Assembly: GCA_900317825.1 (NCBI GenBank) | Contig: ONIH01000012.1 | Span: forward strand, 1-62,211 | Reading direction: 5' to 3' | Origin: an uncultured Lachnospiraceae bacterium | GTDB taxonomy: Bacteria > Bacillota > Clostridia > Lachnospirales > Lachnospiraceae | Length of the DNA stretch: 62,211 nt | Part shown: in pieces, positions 8,301 to 16,541 of the stretch | Layout: each line of letters begins with the position of its first letter | Position numbering within the stretch: position 1 is the stretch's first letter | Position numbers and translations under genes: made by a program | The notes under the pieces: model-generated | Database searches by the model: none | What the model saw: only the letters and a program-made list of their open reading frames with translations | What the model was told of the DNA's origin: nothing

Positions 8301-9158
8301 TCAGACTATCTCGTCAGGCTCAAACGTGTACTTCTTTCCGCAGAAACGGCAGACCACTTCTATCGGATCACCCGGCTGGGCGAGATCCTGCTTGTCCTGC
8401 TGGGAGAGAGTCTTTAGCTTTGATAAGAACTTCTCCCTGCTGCACTCGCATCTGAATTCTACAGGCTGCTTCTCGGTAAACTCGAGGTCAAAACCATTTA
8501 AAACAGTCTGAAGTATCTCTTCAGGCGTCATGCCTTTTTCAAGCATAGTAGTGACTGAATCAATATGTGAGATATTCTCACTGAGCCTGTCTATTACTGC
8601 ATCGTCCGTATCCGGCATCAGCTGGACTATAAAACCGCCTGACTGCTTTACGGTGAGGTCGGTATCTACCAGGACTCCCAATCCTACAGATGACGGAACC
8701 TGCTCACTCTCTGCGAAGTAATAGGTAAAATCCTCAGCGACTTCGCCTGACACGAGATTTATAGATCCGCTGTATGGTTCCTTCAGTCCCATGTCCTTTA
8801 TGACACGCAGGTATCCTTTTCCAATGGCGCCGCCTACATCCAGGTGTCCCGGGCTCTTTTCCGGCAGATCCACATGAGGGGTATTGGCAAATCCTTTCGC
8901 GTGTCCATGGGAGTCAGCCGTAACAGTCACTCCTCCTGCCGGACCGTCGCCTATCAGCTGGACAGTTATCTCGTCATTATCCCCGTCCATCATAAATCCC
9001 ATCATAAGCCCTGCAGAAAGTGTTCTGCCAAGTGCTGCCGTGGTGACAGGCCAGGTATCATGGTCTTTTCTGGCAGTTTCCACTACTCCCCTGTCAGTTA
9101 TCGCAAAAGCTCTTATCTGGTCATGCGCTGCGATCGCGCGAACCATGTAGTCGTTCAT
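8301..9158 (-). CDS. hslO: Redox-regulated chaperone Hsp33
   Basis: 285-aa cytosolic holdase activated by oxidation. The C-terminal zinc site is complete: C-x-C in EFRCECSREK (about 235) and C-x-x-C in VVCRFCGKKY (about 270). The N-terminal core with SAGLMMGFM and DGPAGGVTVTAD is typical. GGAGG lies six bases before the ATG. A 98-bp gap separates it from the methyltransferase gene upstream; nadE follows. An OhrR-type peroxide regulator is a few genes upstream on the same strand, which fits a redox theme but is not evidence of shared control. Confidence 0.95.
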   Translation of the reverse strand: MNDYMVRAIAAHDQIRAFAITDRGVVETARKDHDTWPVTTAALGRTLSAGLMMGFMMDGDNDEITVQLIGDGPAGGVTVTADSHGHAKGFANTPHVDLPEKSPGHLDVGGAIGKGYLRVIKDMGLKEPYSGSINLVSGEVAEDFTYYFAESEQVPSSVGLGVLVDTDLTVKQSGGFIVQLMPDTDDAVIDRLSENISHIDSVTTMLEKGMTPEEILQTVLNGFDLEFTEKQPVEFRCECSREKFLSKLKTLSQQDKQDLAQPGDPIEVVCRFCGKKYTFEPDEIV

Positions 9159-9213
9159 AATAGTCCTCCGATATAATCGTAGTTTGCGGTCGGCCGCTGC
9201 AGACAGCGTCCTC

Positions 9214-9270
9214 CTTCAGATGCGTGGTTTGGGCTTCCATCTTATCTTTGGCTTCTTCAGATGCGTGGTT
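9214..9270. repeat. 16-bp direct repeat at the methyltransferase 3' end
   Basis: CTTCAGATGCGTGGTT occurs at 9214-9229 and 9255-9270, 41 bp apart. The right copy encodes the last residues and stop of the methyltransferase gene; the left copy is in the gap before hslO. This looks like a short tandem duplication of the gene end. Confidence 0.7.
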
Positions 9271-10090
9271 GCACTGAACCGTCCTTGTAGTAGCCTGGTC
9301 TGTCTGGATCCTTTAAGTGCTCTCTGGTCACGAATGTCAGCTTCTCGGAATCCATTTTTGGAGCCCCCAGGGTATCTGTATCCAGGATTTCTATCAGCTC
9401 CAGGCCAGCGGCCTCTATCATATCCTCGATTTCCACGCGCTGGTAGGCCTTTTGCACGTGCTGCTCGAAAAATTTGCCAAAGCGGCCATCACTTTCTCTT
9501 ATGAAAAGTGTCAGATCGTAGATATTCAGCTTCGTGTCAGGCTCGTATTCGTTTTCCCAGATGAAGCTGCCCTCGTCCCTGTTCTCCGCAAAGGTGTTAT
9601 CCGCGAGGATTTTCTCATACTTATACTCTGTATTCACATCGAAGATAAACACTCCGCCCGGATGGAGGAAATTATTCACCCGCTTCAGGACTTCGATGAA
9701 ATCCTGACTATCCGTTATATAGTTCATACAGTCGCAGACACTGACTACGCCCTGGTATGTCCCGAAGAGATCCAGTTCTCTCATATCCTGGCAGATATAT
9801 AGTATCGAGTCATCAGTTTCTCTGGCTCTGGCGATCTCAAGCATTTCATCTGACGAGTCCACGCCTGTCATATCATAGCCTAAGTCTCTGAGCCGCCTGG
9901 TGATCTGTCCCGTCCCGCAGCCCAGATCCAGAACCATAGGCCTGTCAGCGGAGGATGGCAGATATTTTTTCAGTAGAGAATCTATTCCCGAAGCCCACCT
10001 GTCATATGGGACATTATCCATGAACATGTCATAGACTTCAGCAAATGAGGTGTATGAATCACACACTTTTAAATCCTTCCTTTGAGCCAT
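9257..10090 (-). CDS. Class I SAM-dependent methyltransferase
   Basis: 277-aa cytosolic methyltransferase of the UbiE/Methyltransf_25 type. Motif I is VLDLGCGTGQITRRL (about residues 54-68), followed by GVDSSDEMLEIA, and motif IV is YQGVVSVCDCMNYI. The substrate cannot be told; relatives act on small molecules. Its start overlaps the end of the lipase gene by 22 bp, so the two are a coupled pair. Confidence 0.85.
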   Translation of the reverse strand: MAQRKDLKVCDSYTSFAEVYDMFMDNVPYDRWASGIDSLLKKYLPSSADRPMVLDLGCGTGQITRRLRDLGYDMTGVDSSDEMLEIARARETDDSILYICQDMRELDLFGTYQGVVSVCDCMNYITDSQDFIEVLKRVNNFLHPGGVFIFDVNTEYKYEKILADNTFAENRDEGSFIWENEYEPDTKLNIYDLTLFIRESDGRFGKFFEQHVQKAYQRVEIEDMIEAAGLELIEILDTDTLGAPKMDSEKLTFVTREHLKDPDRPGYYKDGSVQPRI

Positions 10091-11022
10091 TTATAGATGT
10101 AGTCATAGACGTCGGCACGGTCAGTCTCGTTTAGGATCTCATGTCTGTCATTCGGGAAGAGCTTAAGAGTCAGGTCCTTGATGCCGGCCTTCTTAAAGCG
10201 CTGGAACGCACTCTTGACGCCCCTGCTCATGGCACCGACCGGATCATCTGCTCCCGAAGCAAAAAGTATCGGCAGATTTTTCCTGATGCGGTCTACATTC
10301 TTCTGTGAGTTGTCGAAAAGCATCGCAGAAGTCATCCCCCGGTAACCGTTCACCGAGAACAGATATGTGTCAAGCGGATCGCTGTAGTATTTCTTTACGC
10401 TCTCCACGTTCTTCGACAGCCAGCTATTCTCCGGTTCCGAACCATCCATGCAGAACTTATGATAATCGCCTGCAAACAGGAAATTCGTGACTGCCCGGCT
10501 CTTGTAATCCCATCCGTGAAAAAGTGCTGTGATCCTGATCACAAGCTTTGCCACGATGATAGCTGCGTTCGGAACTGTACCCGTCCCGACAATGATGGCT
10601 CCTGAAAGCCCTTCAGTCTCTTTTGCATACACAGATAAAAATCTCCGGAGCATGTAGCTTCCCATCGAATGTCCCAGAATAAAATACGGCACATCAGGAT
10701 ATTTTTTCTTCCCGTATCTGTATACGGAAAGCATATCTTCGCACATCGTCTTCTCCGGAGCCTTGGAATGCATGATGCCGAGCTCCGCCGGATCGTCTTT
10801 CGGAAGCGAGTGACCGTGGCCGATGTGGTCATGTCCTATAACGACAAACCCGTGATCAGTCATGTACTTCGCGAACTCCTCGTACCTCTCGATATACTCG
10901 ATCATGCCGTGCACCAGCTGGAGTACAGCGACAGGCTTCCCGGCGTCTCCCTTCCACTCCACACAGTGTAGTGCTGTACCCTTATCGTCATGTGACCTTA
11001 TAGAAAAATTCTCCTTTACCAT
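10069..11022 (-). CDS. Alpha/beta hydrolase, lysophospholipase/monoglyceride lipase type
   Basis: 317-aa serine hydrolase (Hydrolase_4 family). Oxyanion region LVHGMIEYIERY, HDHIGHGHS, nucleophile elbow FILGHSMGSYM (Ser about residue 116), Asp in FASGADDPVG and His in PNDRHEILNE form the expected triad. No signal peptide, so probably cytosolic or membrane-associated, acting on lysophospholipids or monoacylglycerols. It follows recJ by 9 bp and overlaps the methyltransferase gene. A second relative is encoded at 28516-29481. Confidence 0.85.
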   Translation of the reverse strand: MVKENFSIRSHDDKGTALHCVEWKGDAGKPVAVLQLVHGMIEYIERYEEFAKYMTDHGFVVIGHDHIGHGHSLPKDDPAELGIMHSKAPEKTMCEDMLSVYRYGKKKYPDVPYFILGHSMGSYMLRRFLSVYAKETEGLSGAIIVGTGTVPNAAIIVAKLVIRITALFHGWDYKSRAVTNFLFAGDYHKFCMDGSEPENSWLSKNVESVKKYYSDPLDTYLFSVNGYRGMTSAMLFDNSQKNVDRIRKNLPILFASGADDPVGAMSRGVKSAFQRFKKAGIKDLTLKLFPNDRHEILNETDRADVYDYIYKWLKGRI

Positions 11023-11031
11023 TTTAACCTC

Positions 11032-12876
11032 CTATAACCTTACCCTGTATTTTTTTATCTTCGCCTGAATGCTCCGCACTCCGTTATATTCATTTATATC
11101 CGGATCGTAGACGATGTCAAGCCTTATTTGATTTTTCTGGCCAGAAAGCGCCTTCGCAAGCTCGCCTTCACCGAATGCCCCGGTAATGTCCCTGTCCATC
11201 GCATCTCCGTCTCCGAAGTAAAGCGCATCGACCATCGTGCCTTTTGATGAAAGTGTCAGTTTCCTGTACTGCTGTTCTTTTCCTATTCTCCTGTATGACA
11301 GGACATCCAGCCCATTCTCCGCAAAAACCGGCTTCTCATTCCCGTTTCCGAATGGTTCGAGCTTCTGCAGGTCATCTATCAGTGAAAAACTGGCGTAGTA
11401 CAGCGGCATCGGTACGTCTATCATGACCTTCTCCTGCAGGTCATCGTCTACAAGCCCGCTGTGATCATTTAAAAATGTCCTTAGCCAGTCCACATCCTCT
11501 CCTCTCATAGAAAGGCCTGCTGCCATAGGATGTCCGCCGAACTTCGTAAAGACTCCGTCCCCGCCGTATGCTTCGTTGGCTTCGACCATTTTTTCATACA
11601 TGGAATAGGCCTCGATGCTTCGGCCACTGCCCTTTACATCTCCATTCTCTGTCTTACAGAGGACAAATACCGGGCGATAGAACTTCTCCTTGAGCTTCCC
11701 TGCCACCAGTCCGCATAGGCTCTCATGCAGATCCGGTATGTATAAGACCATGACCTTTGGCAGCTCTGTCCTGCCGCTCAGCTCTTCAAAGGCTCTGTCC
11801 ACACCCTTCTGCGTCATGCCTTTTCGCTCTTCGTTAATAGATACGAGTTCTTCTGCTTTCTCCATGGCTCTGCCCGGGTCATTCTCCAAAAGAAGGTCTA
11901 AAGCCTTCTCAGCACTGTCTATACGTCCTGAGGCGTTAAAGCACGGTCCTAAGACAAAGCCTATGTGCCATGCCTGGATGTGGTTTCTGTCAAGACCAGC
12001 AGCATCTATAAGTGCGTCAAGTCCGACATTCCCGGAATGTGACATCTGCTTTAAACCGAAGCTCACTATAACACGGTTCTCATCCCGGAGCTCCATGATG
12101 TCAGTCACAGTCGCAAAAGCAGCTTCAGGCAGATACTTAAGAGCATCCATCCTGCCACAGTCTTCAAAAAGTGCCGTTATCATCTTAAACGCTACGACTG
12201 CGCCACAAATACCTGGGAACGGATAACTGTCATCCGCCCTGTGCGGATCTACCACACAGTTCGCATGAGGCAGATGGTAGACCTTCCCATCGCTGAAAAA
12301 ATCGTAAACACCATGCTCAGTGTCAGCCTCTTTCGGAAGCCGTGCAGTATCATCTCCTTCTTCAGGAGTGGAATACGGGATCTCGTGATGGTCAGTGACT
12401 ATGACTGTCATGCCTTTATCTCTCGCCAGCTGTACAGCCTCAGCTGCAGCTATGCCATTGTCACAGGTGATCACTGCTTCTATGCCCTCAGAAGCTGCCT
12501 TCTCCACCATCTCAGGGTTCAGGCCGTAACCATCATGGACTCTGTCCGGCAGCTTGTAATCGACATCGGCTCCGACTGACCTAAGTCCATCGACAAGGAT
12601 ATACGCGGAGCAGATACCGTCTCCGTCATAGTCTCCGAATACACGGATTTTTTTCTTATCGTGTATCAGTGACTGTATAAGCCTGACTGCCATGTCCATG
12701 TCCTTCATCAGATGGGGGCTGTGAAGCTGCGACAGATCCGGGGATAAGAACCTTCCCATCTCTTCTTCATGTATATCACGATTTATCATGATGCGTGCCG
12801 TGACCTGATCTATACCATACTTTGCTGCCAGCTTCTTGAAATCCGCCTTTTTACAGTAGCATTCCCATTTTGCCAT
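11032..12876 (-). CDS. recJ: Single-strand-specific 5'-3' exonuclease RecJ
   Basis: DHH-family exonuclease in recombination and mismatch repair. Motifs: FGDYDGDGICSAY (motif I), TCDNGIAA, VIVTDHHEIP (DHH), then the DHHA1 domain with KGSGRSIEA and FGGHPMAAGLS. I chose the ATG at 12874-12876 (MAKWECYCKKADFKKLA), which matches the usual RecJ N-terminus and gives 614 aa. An upstream in-frame ATG at 12933 would add 19 residues but lies inside the hairpin at 12891-12947. The OhrR-type gene lies upstream; the lipase gene follows after 9 bp. Confidence 0.92.
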   Translation of the reverse strand: MAKWECYCKKADFKKLAAKYGIDQVTARIMINRDIHEEEMGRFLSPDLSQLHSPHLMKDMDMAVRLIQSLIHDKKKIRVFGDYDGDGICSAYILVDGLRSVGADVDYKLPDRVHDGYGLNPEMVEKAASEGIEAVITCDNGIAAAEAVQLARDKGMTVIVTDHHEIPYSTPEEGDDTARLPKEADTEHGVYDFFSDGKVYHLPHANCVVDPHRADDSYPFPGICGAVVAFKMITALFEDCGRMDALKYLPEAAFATVTDIMELRDENRVIVSFGLKQMSHSGNVGLDALIDAAGLDRNHIQAWHIGFVLGPCFNASGRIDSAEKALDLLLENDPGRAMEKAEELVSINEERKGMTQKGVDRAFEELSGRTELPKVMVLYIPDLHESLCGLVAGKLKEKFYRPVFVLCKTENGDVKGSGRSIEAYSMYEKMVEANEAYGGDGVFTKFGGHPMAAGLSMRGEDVDWLRTFLNDHSGLVDDDLQEKVMIDVPMPLYYASFSLIDDLQKLEPFGNGNEKPVFAENGLDVLSYRRIGKEQQYRKLTLSSKGTMVDALYFGDGDAMDRDITGAFGEGELAKALSGQKNQIRLDIVYDPDINEYNGVRSIQAKIKKYRVRL

Positions 12877-12890
12877 ATCTTTATAAAAAT

Positions 12891-12947
12891 GGAGCTGTGG
12901 GTCATAAATGAAAATGGGACAGACCCTTTTCATATCTGCACAGCTCC
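12891..12947. repeat. Nested inverted repeat between ohrR-like gene and recJ
   Basis: Outer arms GGAGCTGTG (12891-12899) and CACAGCTCC (12939-12947) are exact; inside, TGAAAATGGG (12909-12918) pairs with CCCTTTTCA (12924-12932) around GGGACAGACCC. The GGGACAGACCC style resembles dispersed palindromic (REP-like) units. It may also end ohrR transcription, but no long T run follows. Confidence 0.6.
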
Positions 12948-12956
12948 GGTTCAGTT

Positions 12957-13403
12957 TTATTCTTTACTACAGTTGTTATCTAAGAACTTATACAGAAGTC
13001 TGTACAGTTCCTTTGCCTCGTCCCCATCCAGTCTCACACATTTCGCCATTTCCTTAGGCACCGAAAGCGCCCTGTCGCGGAGCTTCATACCTTCGTCTGT
13101 TATCGAGATAAGAAGATTCCTCTCGTCTGTCTTACTTCTGTGGCGATAGATATAGCCCTTCTGCTCCAGCTTCTTCAGAAGAGGTGTAAGTGTTCCCGAA
13201 TCGAGGTACAGGCACCTGCCTATCTCCTTGACGTTCATCTCCTTTTTCTCCCAGAGGACCATCATCGTGATGTACTGGGTATATGTCAGATCCAGCGCAG
13301 AAAGGTAAGGCTTATACGCCCTGACCACTTCCTTCGCACAGGCATAGAGCGGGAAACAGAGCTGGTTCTTCAGTTCGAGGCATGCATACTTGTTCTCTTC
13401 CAT
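12957..13403 (-). CDS. MarR-family regulator, OhrR type
   Basis: MarR-type winged-helix repressor of 148 aa when started at MEENKYACLELKNQL. The first residues LKNQLCFPLYACAKEV carry the conserved reactive Cys of OhrR organic-peroxide sensors (NQLCFxLY). The winged helix is around LYLDSGTLTPLLKKLEQKGYI and RSKTDERN. I rejected the in-frame ATG at 13433 because it lies inside the operator; GGAG precedes the chosen ATG. The promoter TTGACA-N17-TACAAT at 13438-13466 is overlapped by a TACAAT-TAC-ATTGTA palindrome, so it is probably autorepressed. No ohr peroxidase gene is in the window. Confidence 0.85.
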   Translation of the reverse strand: MEENKYACLELKNQLCFPLYACAKEVVRAYKPYLSALDLTYTQYITMMVLWEKKEMNVKEIGRCLYLDSGTLTPLLKKLEQKGYIYRHRSKTDERNLLISITDEGMKLRDRALSVPKEMAKCVRLDGDEAKELYRLLYKFLDNNCSKE

Positions 13404-13428
13404 TACATTACATCTCCAAAAAACGAAA

Positions 13429-13466
13429 TACAATTACATTGTACACAATCTTTTAAAAACTGTCAA
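13429..13466 (-). promoter_or_regulatory. ohrR promoter with overlapping operator
   Basis: Minus-strand promoter TTGACA (13461-13466), 17-bp spacer, TACAAT (13438-13443). The palindrome TACAATTACATTGTA (13429-13443) includes the -10 box and matches the known OhrR operator style (TACAATT/AATTGTA), giving direct steric repression. Confidence 0.8.
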
Positions 13467-13498
13467 CGGAAGAAGATGTTTTTTTAAATGTGCTTTAG

Positions 13499-13652
13499 CA
13501 TATACTCTACAACAGCCGCGCATCGTTACGAGCACTTAGCGGCTGTTCTTTAGCCGCTTACGTGCGATACATGCGCGGCTGTTGGCGGCCGTCCTTCAGG
13601 CCGCCTACGGCCTTCAGAGATTTTTCAACATATACTCTACAACAGCCGCGCA
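13499..13652. repeat. 24-bp direct repeat with GC-rich hairpins after mtnN
   Basis: A 24-bp sequence starting CATATACTCTAC occurs at 13499-13522 and 13629-13652. The right copy codes for the mtnN C-terminus (AAVVEYM). Between them are a 14-bp perfect inverted repeat (CAACAGCCGCGCAT 13510-13523 / 13571-13584) with a nested AGCGGCT/AGCCGCT stem (13538-13544 / 13552-13558), and a second hairpin GGCGGCC/GGCCGCC (13584-13605). It looks like a partial duplication of the gene end turned into a long hairpin downstream of mtnN; it may act as a transcription stop. Confidence 0.65.
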
Positions 13653-14309
13653 GTGCCTTGCTGCCTTCTTCTCGAATGTCGGATAGTCCTCAGAGCCTGA
13701 GTTGTCAGCCTTATCAGAGATAGCGCGGATGATAACGAAAGGCACTTTGTTCAGGTAAGCCACCTGTGCAATGGCAGTTCCCTCCATCTCAGTGCACATA
13801 CCGCCTACGAGATCGTGGATAGCCTTCTTCTGGTCATTTCCGGCGATAAACTGGTCTCCGGATACGACCCTTCCTGAAAACACATGGATATCAGGAGCAG
13901 CCTCCTGTACAGCCTTTACAGCACAGTCATGGAGCATTTTATCAGCTGGGAAGCTGACAGTTCCGACTCCCGGAACCTCGCCTGGCTTGTATCCGAGTGG
14001 AGTCACATCGAAGTCATGGTAGATAGCATCCTCAGAAACCACGATATCTCCTATGTCGATATCAGCATCCATCGAACCTGCAACTCCGGTATTGATCACA
14101 TGTGTCACATCGAAGCAGTCACAGAGTACCTGTACACAGGCAGCTGCATTTACTTTTCCGACTCCGCACTGGACTACTACGACATCCGTATCTCCTATCT
14201 TTCCTTCGAAGAACTTCATGCCGGCCTTATCTACCGTGCGCTCCGTCGTCATCTCTGCTTTGAGGTGGTCGACTTCGATTTCCATAGCTCCTATAATTCC
14301 GATCTTCAT
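13614..14309 (-). CDS. mtnN: 5'-Methylthioadenosine/S-adenosylhomocysteine nucleosidase
   Basis: 231 aa, the usual length. Cleaves SAH to S-ribosylhomocysteine and adenine, and MTA likewise. Signature parts: MKIGIIGAMEIEVDHL, QCGVGKVNAA, NTGVAGS, GRVVSGDQFI, and the active site CTEMEGTAIAQVAY with IIRAISDKAD. Lies 36 bp downstream of luxS, so the two consecutive steps of SAH recycling are encoded together. Confidence 0.95.
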   Translation of the reverse strand: MKIGIIGAMEIEVDHLKAEMTTERTVDKAGMKFFEGKIGDTDVVVVQCGVGKVNAAACVQVLCDCFDVTHVINTGVAGSMDADIDIGDIVVSEDAIYHDFDVTPLGYKPGEVPGVGTVSFPADKMLHDCAVKAVQEAAPDIHVFSGRVVSGDQFIAGNDQKKAIHDLVGGMCTEMEGTAIAQVAYLNKVPFVIIRAISDKADNSGSEDYPTFEKKAARHCAAVVEYMLKNL

Positions 14310-14345
14310 TTGTCTTTCCTTTCCTATTCCATTTCCTTAACCTGA

Positions 14346-14822
14346 TCAGTCTGGATATACCAGGTTCTCTTCTGTGGCGTTCTGCAGTACATTTAAGTAC
14401 TTCTTTGCCAGGTAGTGCGCCATGCCGAGGTTCTGATCCAGGTAATTACCGCAGTTTCTCGGAGCTGCTCCAGGTACATCGCCTTCAAAGTCCCTGATGA
14501 AGTCGAACATCTCTATGACAAGCGGAAGTACATCCTTCGAATCATAGTCTCCTGCAAGAAGCATATAAAATCCTGTCCGGCATCCCATAGGTCCAAAATA
14601 AACAGTCTTATCGCCGAAATCCTTATGGTTTCTTAAAAAAGTGGCTCCGAGATGCTCTATAGTGTGCATCTCCGCTGTATTCATGACAGGCTCTCTGTTC
14701 GGCGCTGTCATTCTGAGGTCAAAAGTCGTGATGACTGCATCGCCATAGCGGTCTTTTCTCGACACATACACTCCCGGTAGCAGCTTCAGATGGTTTATAG
14801 TAAAACTCGTGATCTTCTCCAT
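14346..14822 (-). CDS. luxS: S-ribosylhomocysteine lyase (autoinducer-2 synthesis)
   Basis: 158-aa metalloenzyme converting S-ribosylhomocysteine to homocysteine and DPD, the AI-2 precursor. The metal site HTIEH (about 53-57) and a later Cys in AAPRNCGNYLDQNLGMA are present, and FGPMGCRTGFYMLLAGD is the family's core. Probably cotranscribed with mtnN. Gives the cell SAH recycling and possibly AI-2 release; no Lsr-type uptake genes are in the window. Confidence 0.96.
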   Translation of the reverse strand: MEKITSFTINHLKLLPGVYVSRKDRYGDAVITTFDLRMTAPNREPVMNTAEMHTIEHLGATFLRNHKDFGDKTVYFGPMGCRTGFYMLLAGDYDSKDVLPLVIEMFDFIRDFEGDVPGAAPRNCGNYLDQNLGMAHYLAKKYLNVLQNATEENLVYPD

Positions 14823-14839
14823 AGCTTATGTCCTTTCTT

Positions 14840-14878
14840 TAAAAAATAAAATAAGGGGCTGTGTTTCCGCAGTCCCTT
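14840..14878 (-). terminator. Intrinsic terminator after tRNA-Leu
   Basis: On the minus strand a hairpin AAGGGACTG...CAGCCCCTT (14853-14878) is followed by a T-rich tail. It lies just downstream of the tRNA-Leu gene and upstream of luxS. Confidence 0.65.
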
Positions 14879-14889
14879 AAAATATGCAG

Positions 14890-14969
14890 TGCGGATAACA
14901 GGACTTGAACCTGCACGGTCTCCCACTAGAACCTAAATCTAGCGCGTCTGCCAATTCCGCCATATCCGC
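14890..14969 (-). tRNA. tRNA-Leu (anticodon UAG)
   Basis: Minus-strand sequence folds as a tRNA: acceptor GCGGATA with TATCCGC plus discriminator A, D-arm with AATTGGCAGA, anticodon stem CTAGA/TCTAG with loop TTTAGGT giving anticodon TAG, an extended variable arm (TGGGAGACCG) typical of tRNA-Leu, and the T-loop TTCAAGT. The CCA end is not encoded. A terminator follows at 14840-14878. Confidence 0.93.
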
Positions 14970-14984
14970 CCACTACTATACGCT

Positions 14985-15194
14985 TTACTCGTCGTCATCC
15001 TTTGAAAGAGAGTTCAGTGCATCGAGAATATCCTGACTGTCGATCTCCGAGAAAGCATTCAGTGCCTGCTCCATCTTTCCGAAAAGAGGCTCTTCTTCCT
15101 GCTGATCCTTGATCCCCAGGTGCTCGCGAAAGCTCTTGATCTCTGCTTCTGTAGTATCTGATGAGTTCTGCTCTGTCTTTTTCTCTTCTGCCAT
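14985..15194 (-). CDS. Small acidic protein, unknown function
   Basis: 69 aa when started at MAEEKKTEQNSSD, which has GGGAG six bases upstream; the longer in-frame start at 15215 has no such site. Highly charged and acidic, no membrane segment, ends SKDDDE. The C-terminal half (EQALNAFSEIDSQDILDALN) could form an amphipathic helix. No family recognised. It lies just upstream of tRNA-Leu. Confidence 0.6.
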   Translation of the reverse strand: MAEEKKTEQNSSDTTEAEIKSFREHLGIKDQQEEEPLFGKMEQALNAFSEIDSQDILDALNSLSKDDDE

Positions 15195-15286
15195 ATGCGA
15201 CTCCCTTACGGCCATCAGAATGACCTATGAGTTTTGCGTTGCAACTCATATATGATACAGGATTTCAGAAAAGAATGCAAGTATTT

Positions 15287-16147
15287 TCAGATGCCTTCTG
15301 AACGTCCATAGTAAAACATATACTGCTGGATGACCCCGGCATAGGGACTGTAGCGCCGGTCGTCAAACGAACCACCATATACATCATCTATAACCCGTTT
15401 TATCCATACATCTATAGGAAAGAAATCCAGGCGGTGGAATCCAAACAGTGCAGTGCAGTTAGCAACTTTCTTTCCGACTCCCTTAAAGCCCAGGAGCTCT
15501 TCGTATAAAGCCTTATCATCGAGCTGCATCATATACTCTAGAAGGTCAGGATTCATAACAAGTCTGCTGACAGTCTCCTGGATATATGGCATTCTGTAAC
15601 CCAGTGAACAGCTGTCCATACCAGCTTTTTTATAGGAACAGAACTCTCCTCCGCACTTCTCACACGAGAGACCTGACAGCTGTACCAGAGACGGGAATGC
15701 ATACACCTCATCGCCATCAAACTGTCCTATATAGGTACCACAGGCTGCACACAGCTTCTCTACGCATGATTTGATGGCCGGAATGTTCTTCCTCTGGGAG
15801 ATGATGAAGGTGATCAGTGTCTCAAGAGGATCCTGTCTCAATATCCTTATGCCACGGCCATAGTCTCCTGCATTTGTAAGAAAAATGTCACCAGAATCTA
15901 TGGATGCAATAATTCTGTCATAATCTGTGTCTACATCCAGGTAGTCTTTCCAGACATTCTGATACTCACTTTCATCACAGTCTATCGTAATGGTATGGTC
16001 ATCCACCTGCGTGAAATACCTGACCATGCCGAAGGCTGTGACTCTGAATGTACCATCGGTGATCTCTTTCCAGCGGAAACACTGTCCGCTGTCTGCTATT
16101 TTCTTCAGGTCTATGCTGTCATTTAAGCTAACTACGTACTTTTTCAT
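15287..16147 (-). CDS. ogg: 8-Oxoguanine DNA glycosylase, OGG1-like
   Basis: 286-aa bifunctional glycosylase/lyase of base excision repair. The N-terminal OGG_N-like domain (SGQCFRWKEI) is followed by the helix-hairpin-helix LLGFKGVGKKVANCTALFGF, with the catalytic Lys in GVGKKVA and Asp in FPIDVWIKRV. A CEKCGGEFC segment in the middle could be a small metal-binding insert. This organisation matches the clostridial OGG1-type enzymes (DNA-3-methyladenine glycosylase 2-like in automatic annotation). No strong ribosome site is seen. Confidence 0.88.
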   Translation of the reverse strand: MKKYVVSLNDSIDLKKIADSGQCFRWKEITDGTFRVTAFGMVRYFTQVDDHTITIDCDESEYQNVWKDYLDVDTDYDRIIASIDSGDIFLTNAGDYGRGIRILRQDPLETLITFIISQRKNIPAIKSCVEKLCAACGTYIGQFDGDEVYAFPSLVQLSGLSCEKCGGEFCSYKKAGMDSCSLGYRMPYIQETVSRLVMNPDLLEYMMQLDDKALYEELLGFKGVGKKVANCTALFGFHRLDFFPIDVWIKRVIDDVYGGSFDDRRYSPYAGVIQQYMFYYGRSEGI

Positions 16148-16541
16148 AACACAGTTATTATAACCATCCGTGTACCCGTTCGCAAGGTCAAAAACCAGAC
16201 TATCAATGTGGCTTCAGCGTGAAATTCACAGCAGGTGCACCAGTTATCCACATACTTATCCACAATAGTACATTCTTGCAGCACCAGATGTCCAGGCAGT
16301 ATCGTTGACCAACGTCTCAACTAAACACTTGTGGACTCAGAAAGTGGATAACGTGCATAGTTCCGTTGATAAAGTATTCAAAAGGCGGATTTTAGGGAAA
16401 TCATTCCACAAAATCCGGTGGATTTCTGTGGATAACTGTAATAGTTTCCACTGTGAATTTGTGGATAACTTCATCTGACAGTTCTTTTGATTTTTGAATC
16501 AACTAATTCCCCGTCTATTCTCACCTCCACTTATACACAAT
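16148..16541. promoter_or_regulatory. Gene-free region with a DnaA-box cluster
   Basis: A 394-bp gap without ORFs holds four perfect DnaA boxes: TTATCCACA at 16244-16252 and 16256-16264 on the plus strand, and the reverse TGTGGATAA at 16427-16435 and 16460-16468. A one-mismatch reverse box AGTGGATAA lies at 16343-16351. The forward boxes point toward the reverse ones across about 160 bp. An inverted repeat GGATTTT/AAAATCC (16387-16393 / 16410-16416) lies between. dnaA/dnaN are not nearby and gene strand does not switch here, so a DnaA-titration or regulatory cluster, as in Bacillus, is likelier than oriC. Confidence 0.75.

Noticed and set aside
13429-13443. CRISPR or tandem operator array around ohrR
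   Set aside because: Only one palindrome is present, and no spaced repeat arrays were seen anywhere in the window.
16148-16541. Main chromosomal origin oriC
   Set aside because: DnaA boxes are clear, but dnaA, dnaN and rpmH are absent, gene orientation does not change here, and no AT-rich unwinding tract next to the boxes is obvious.
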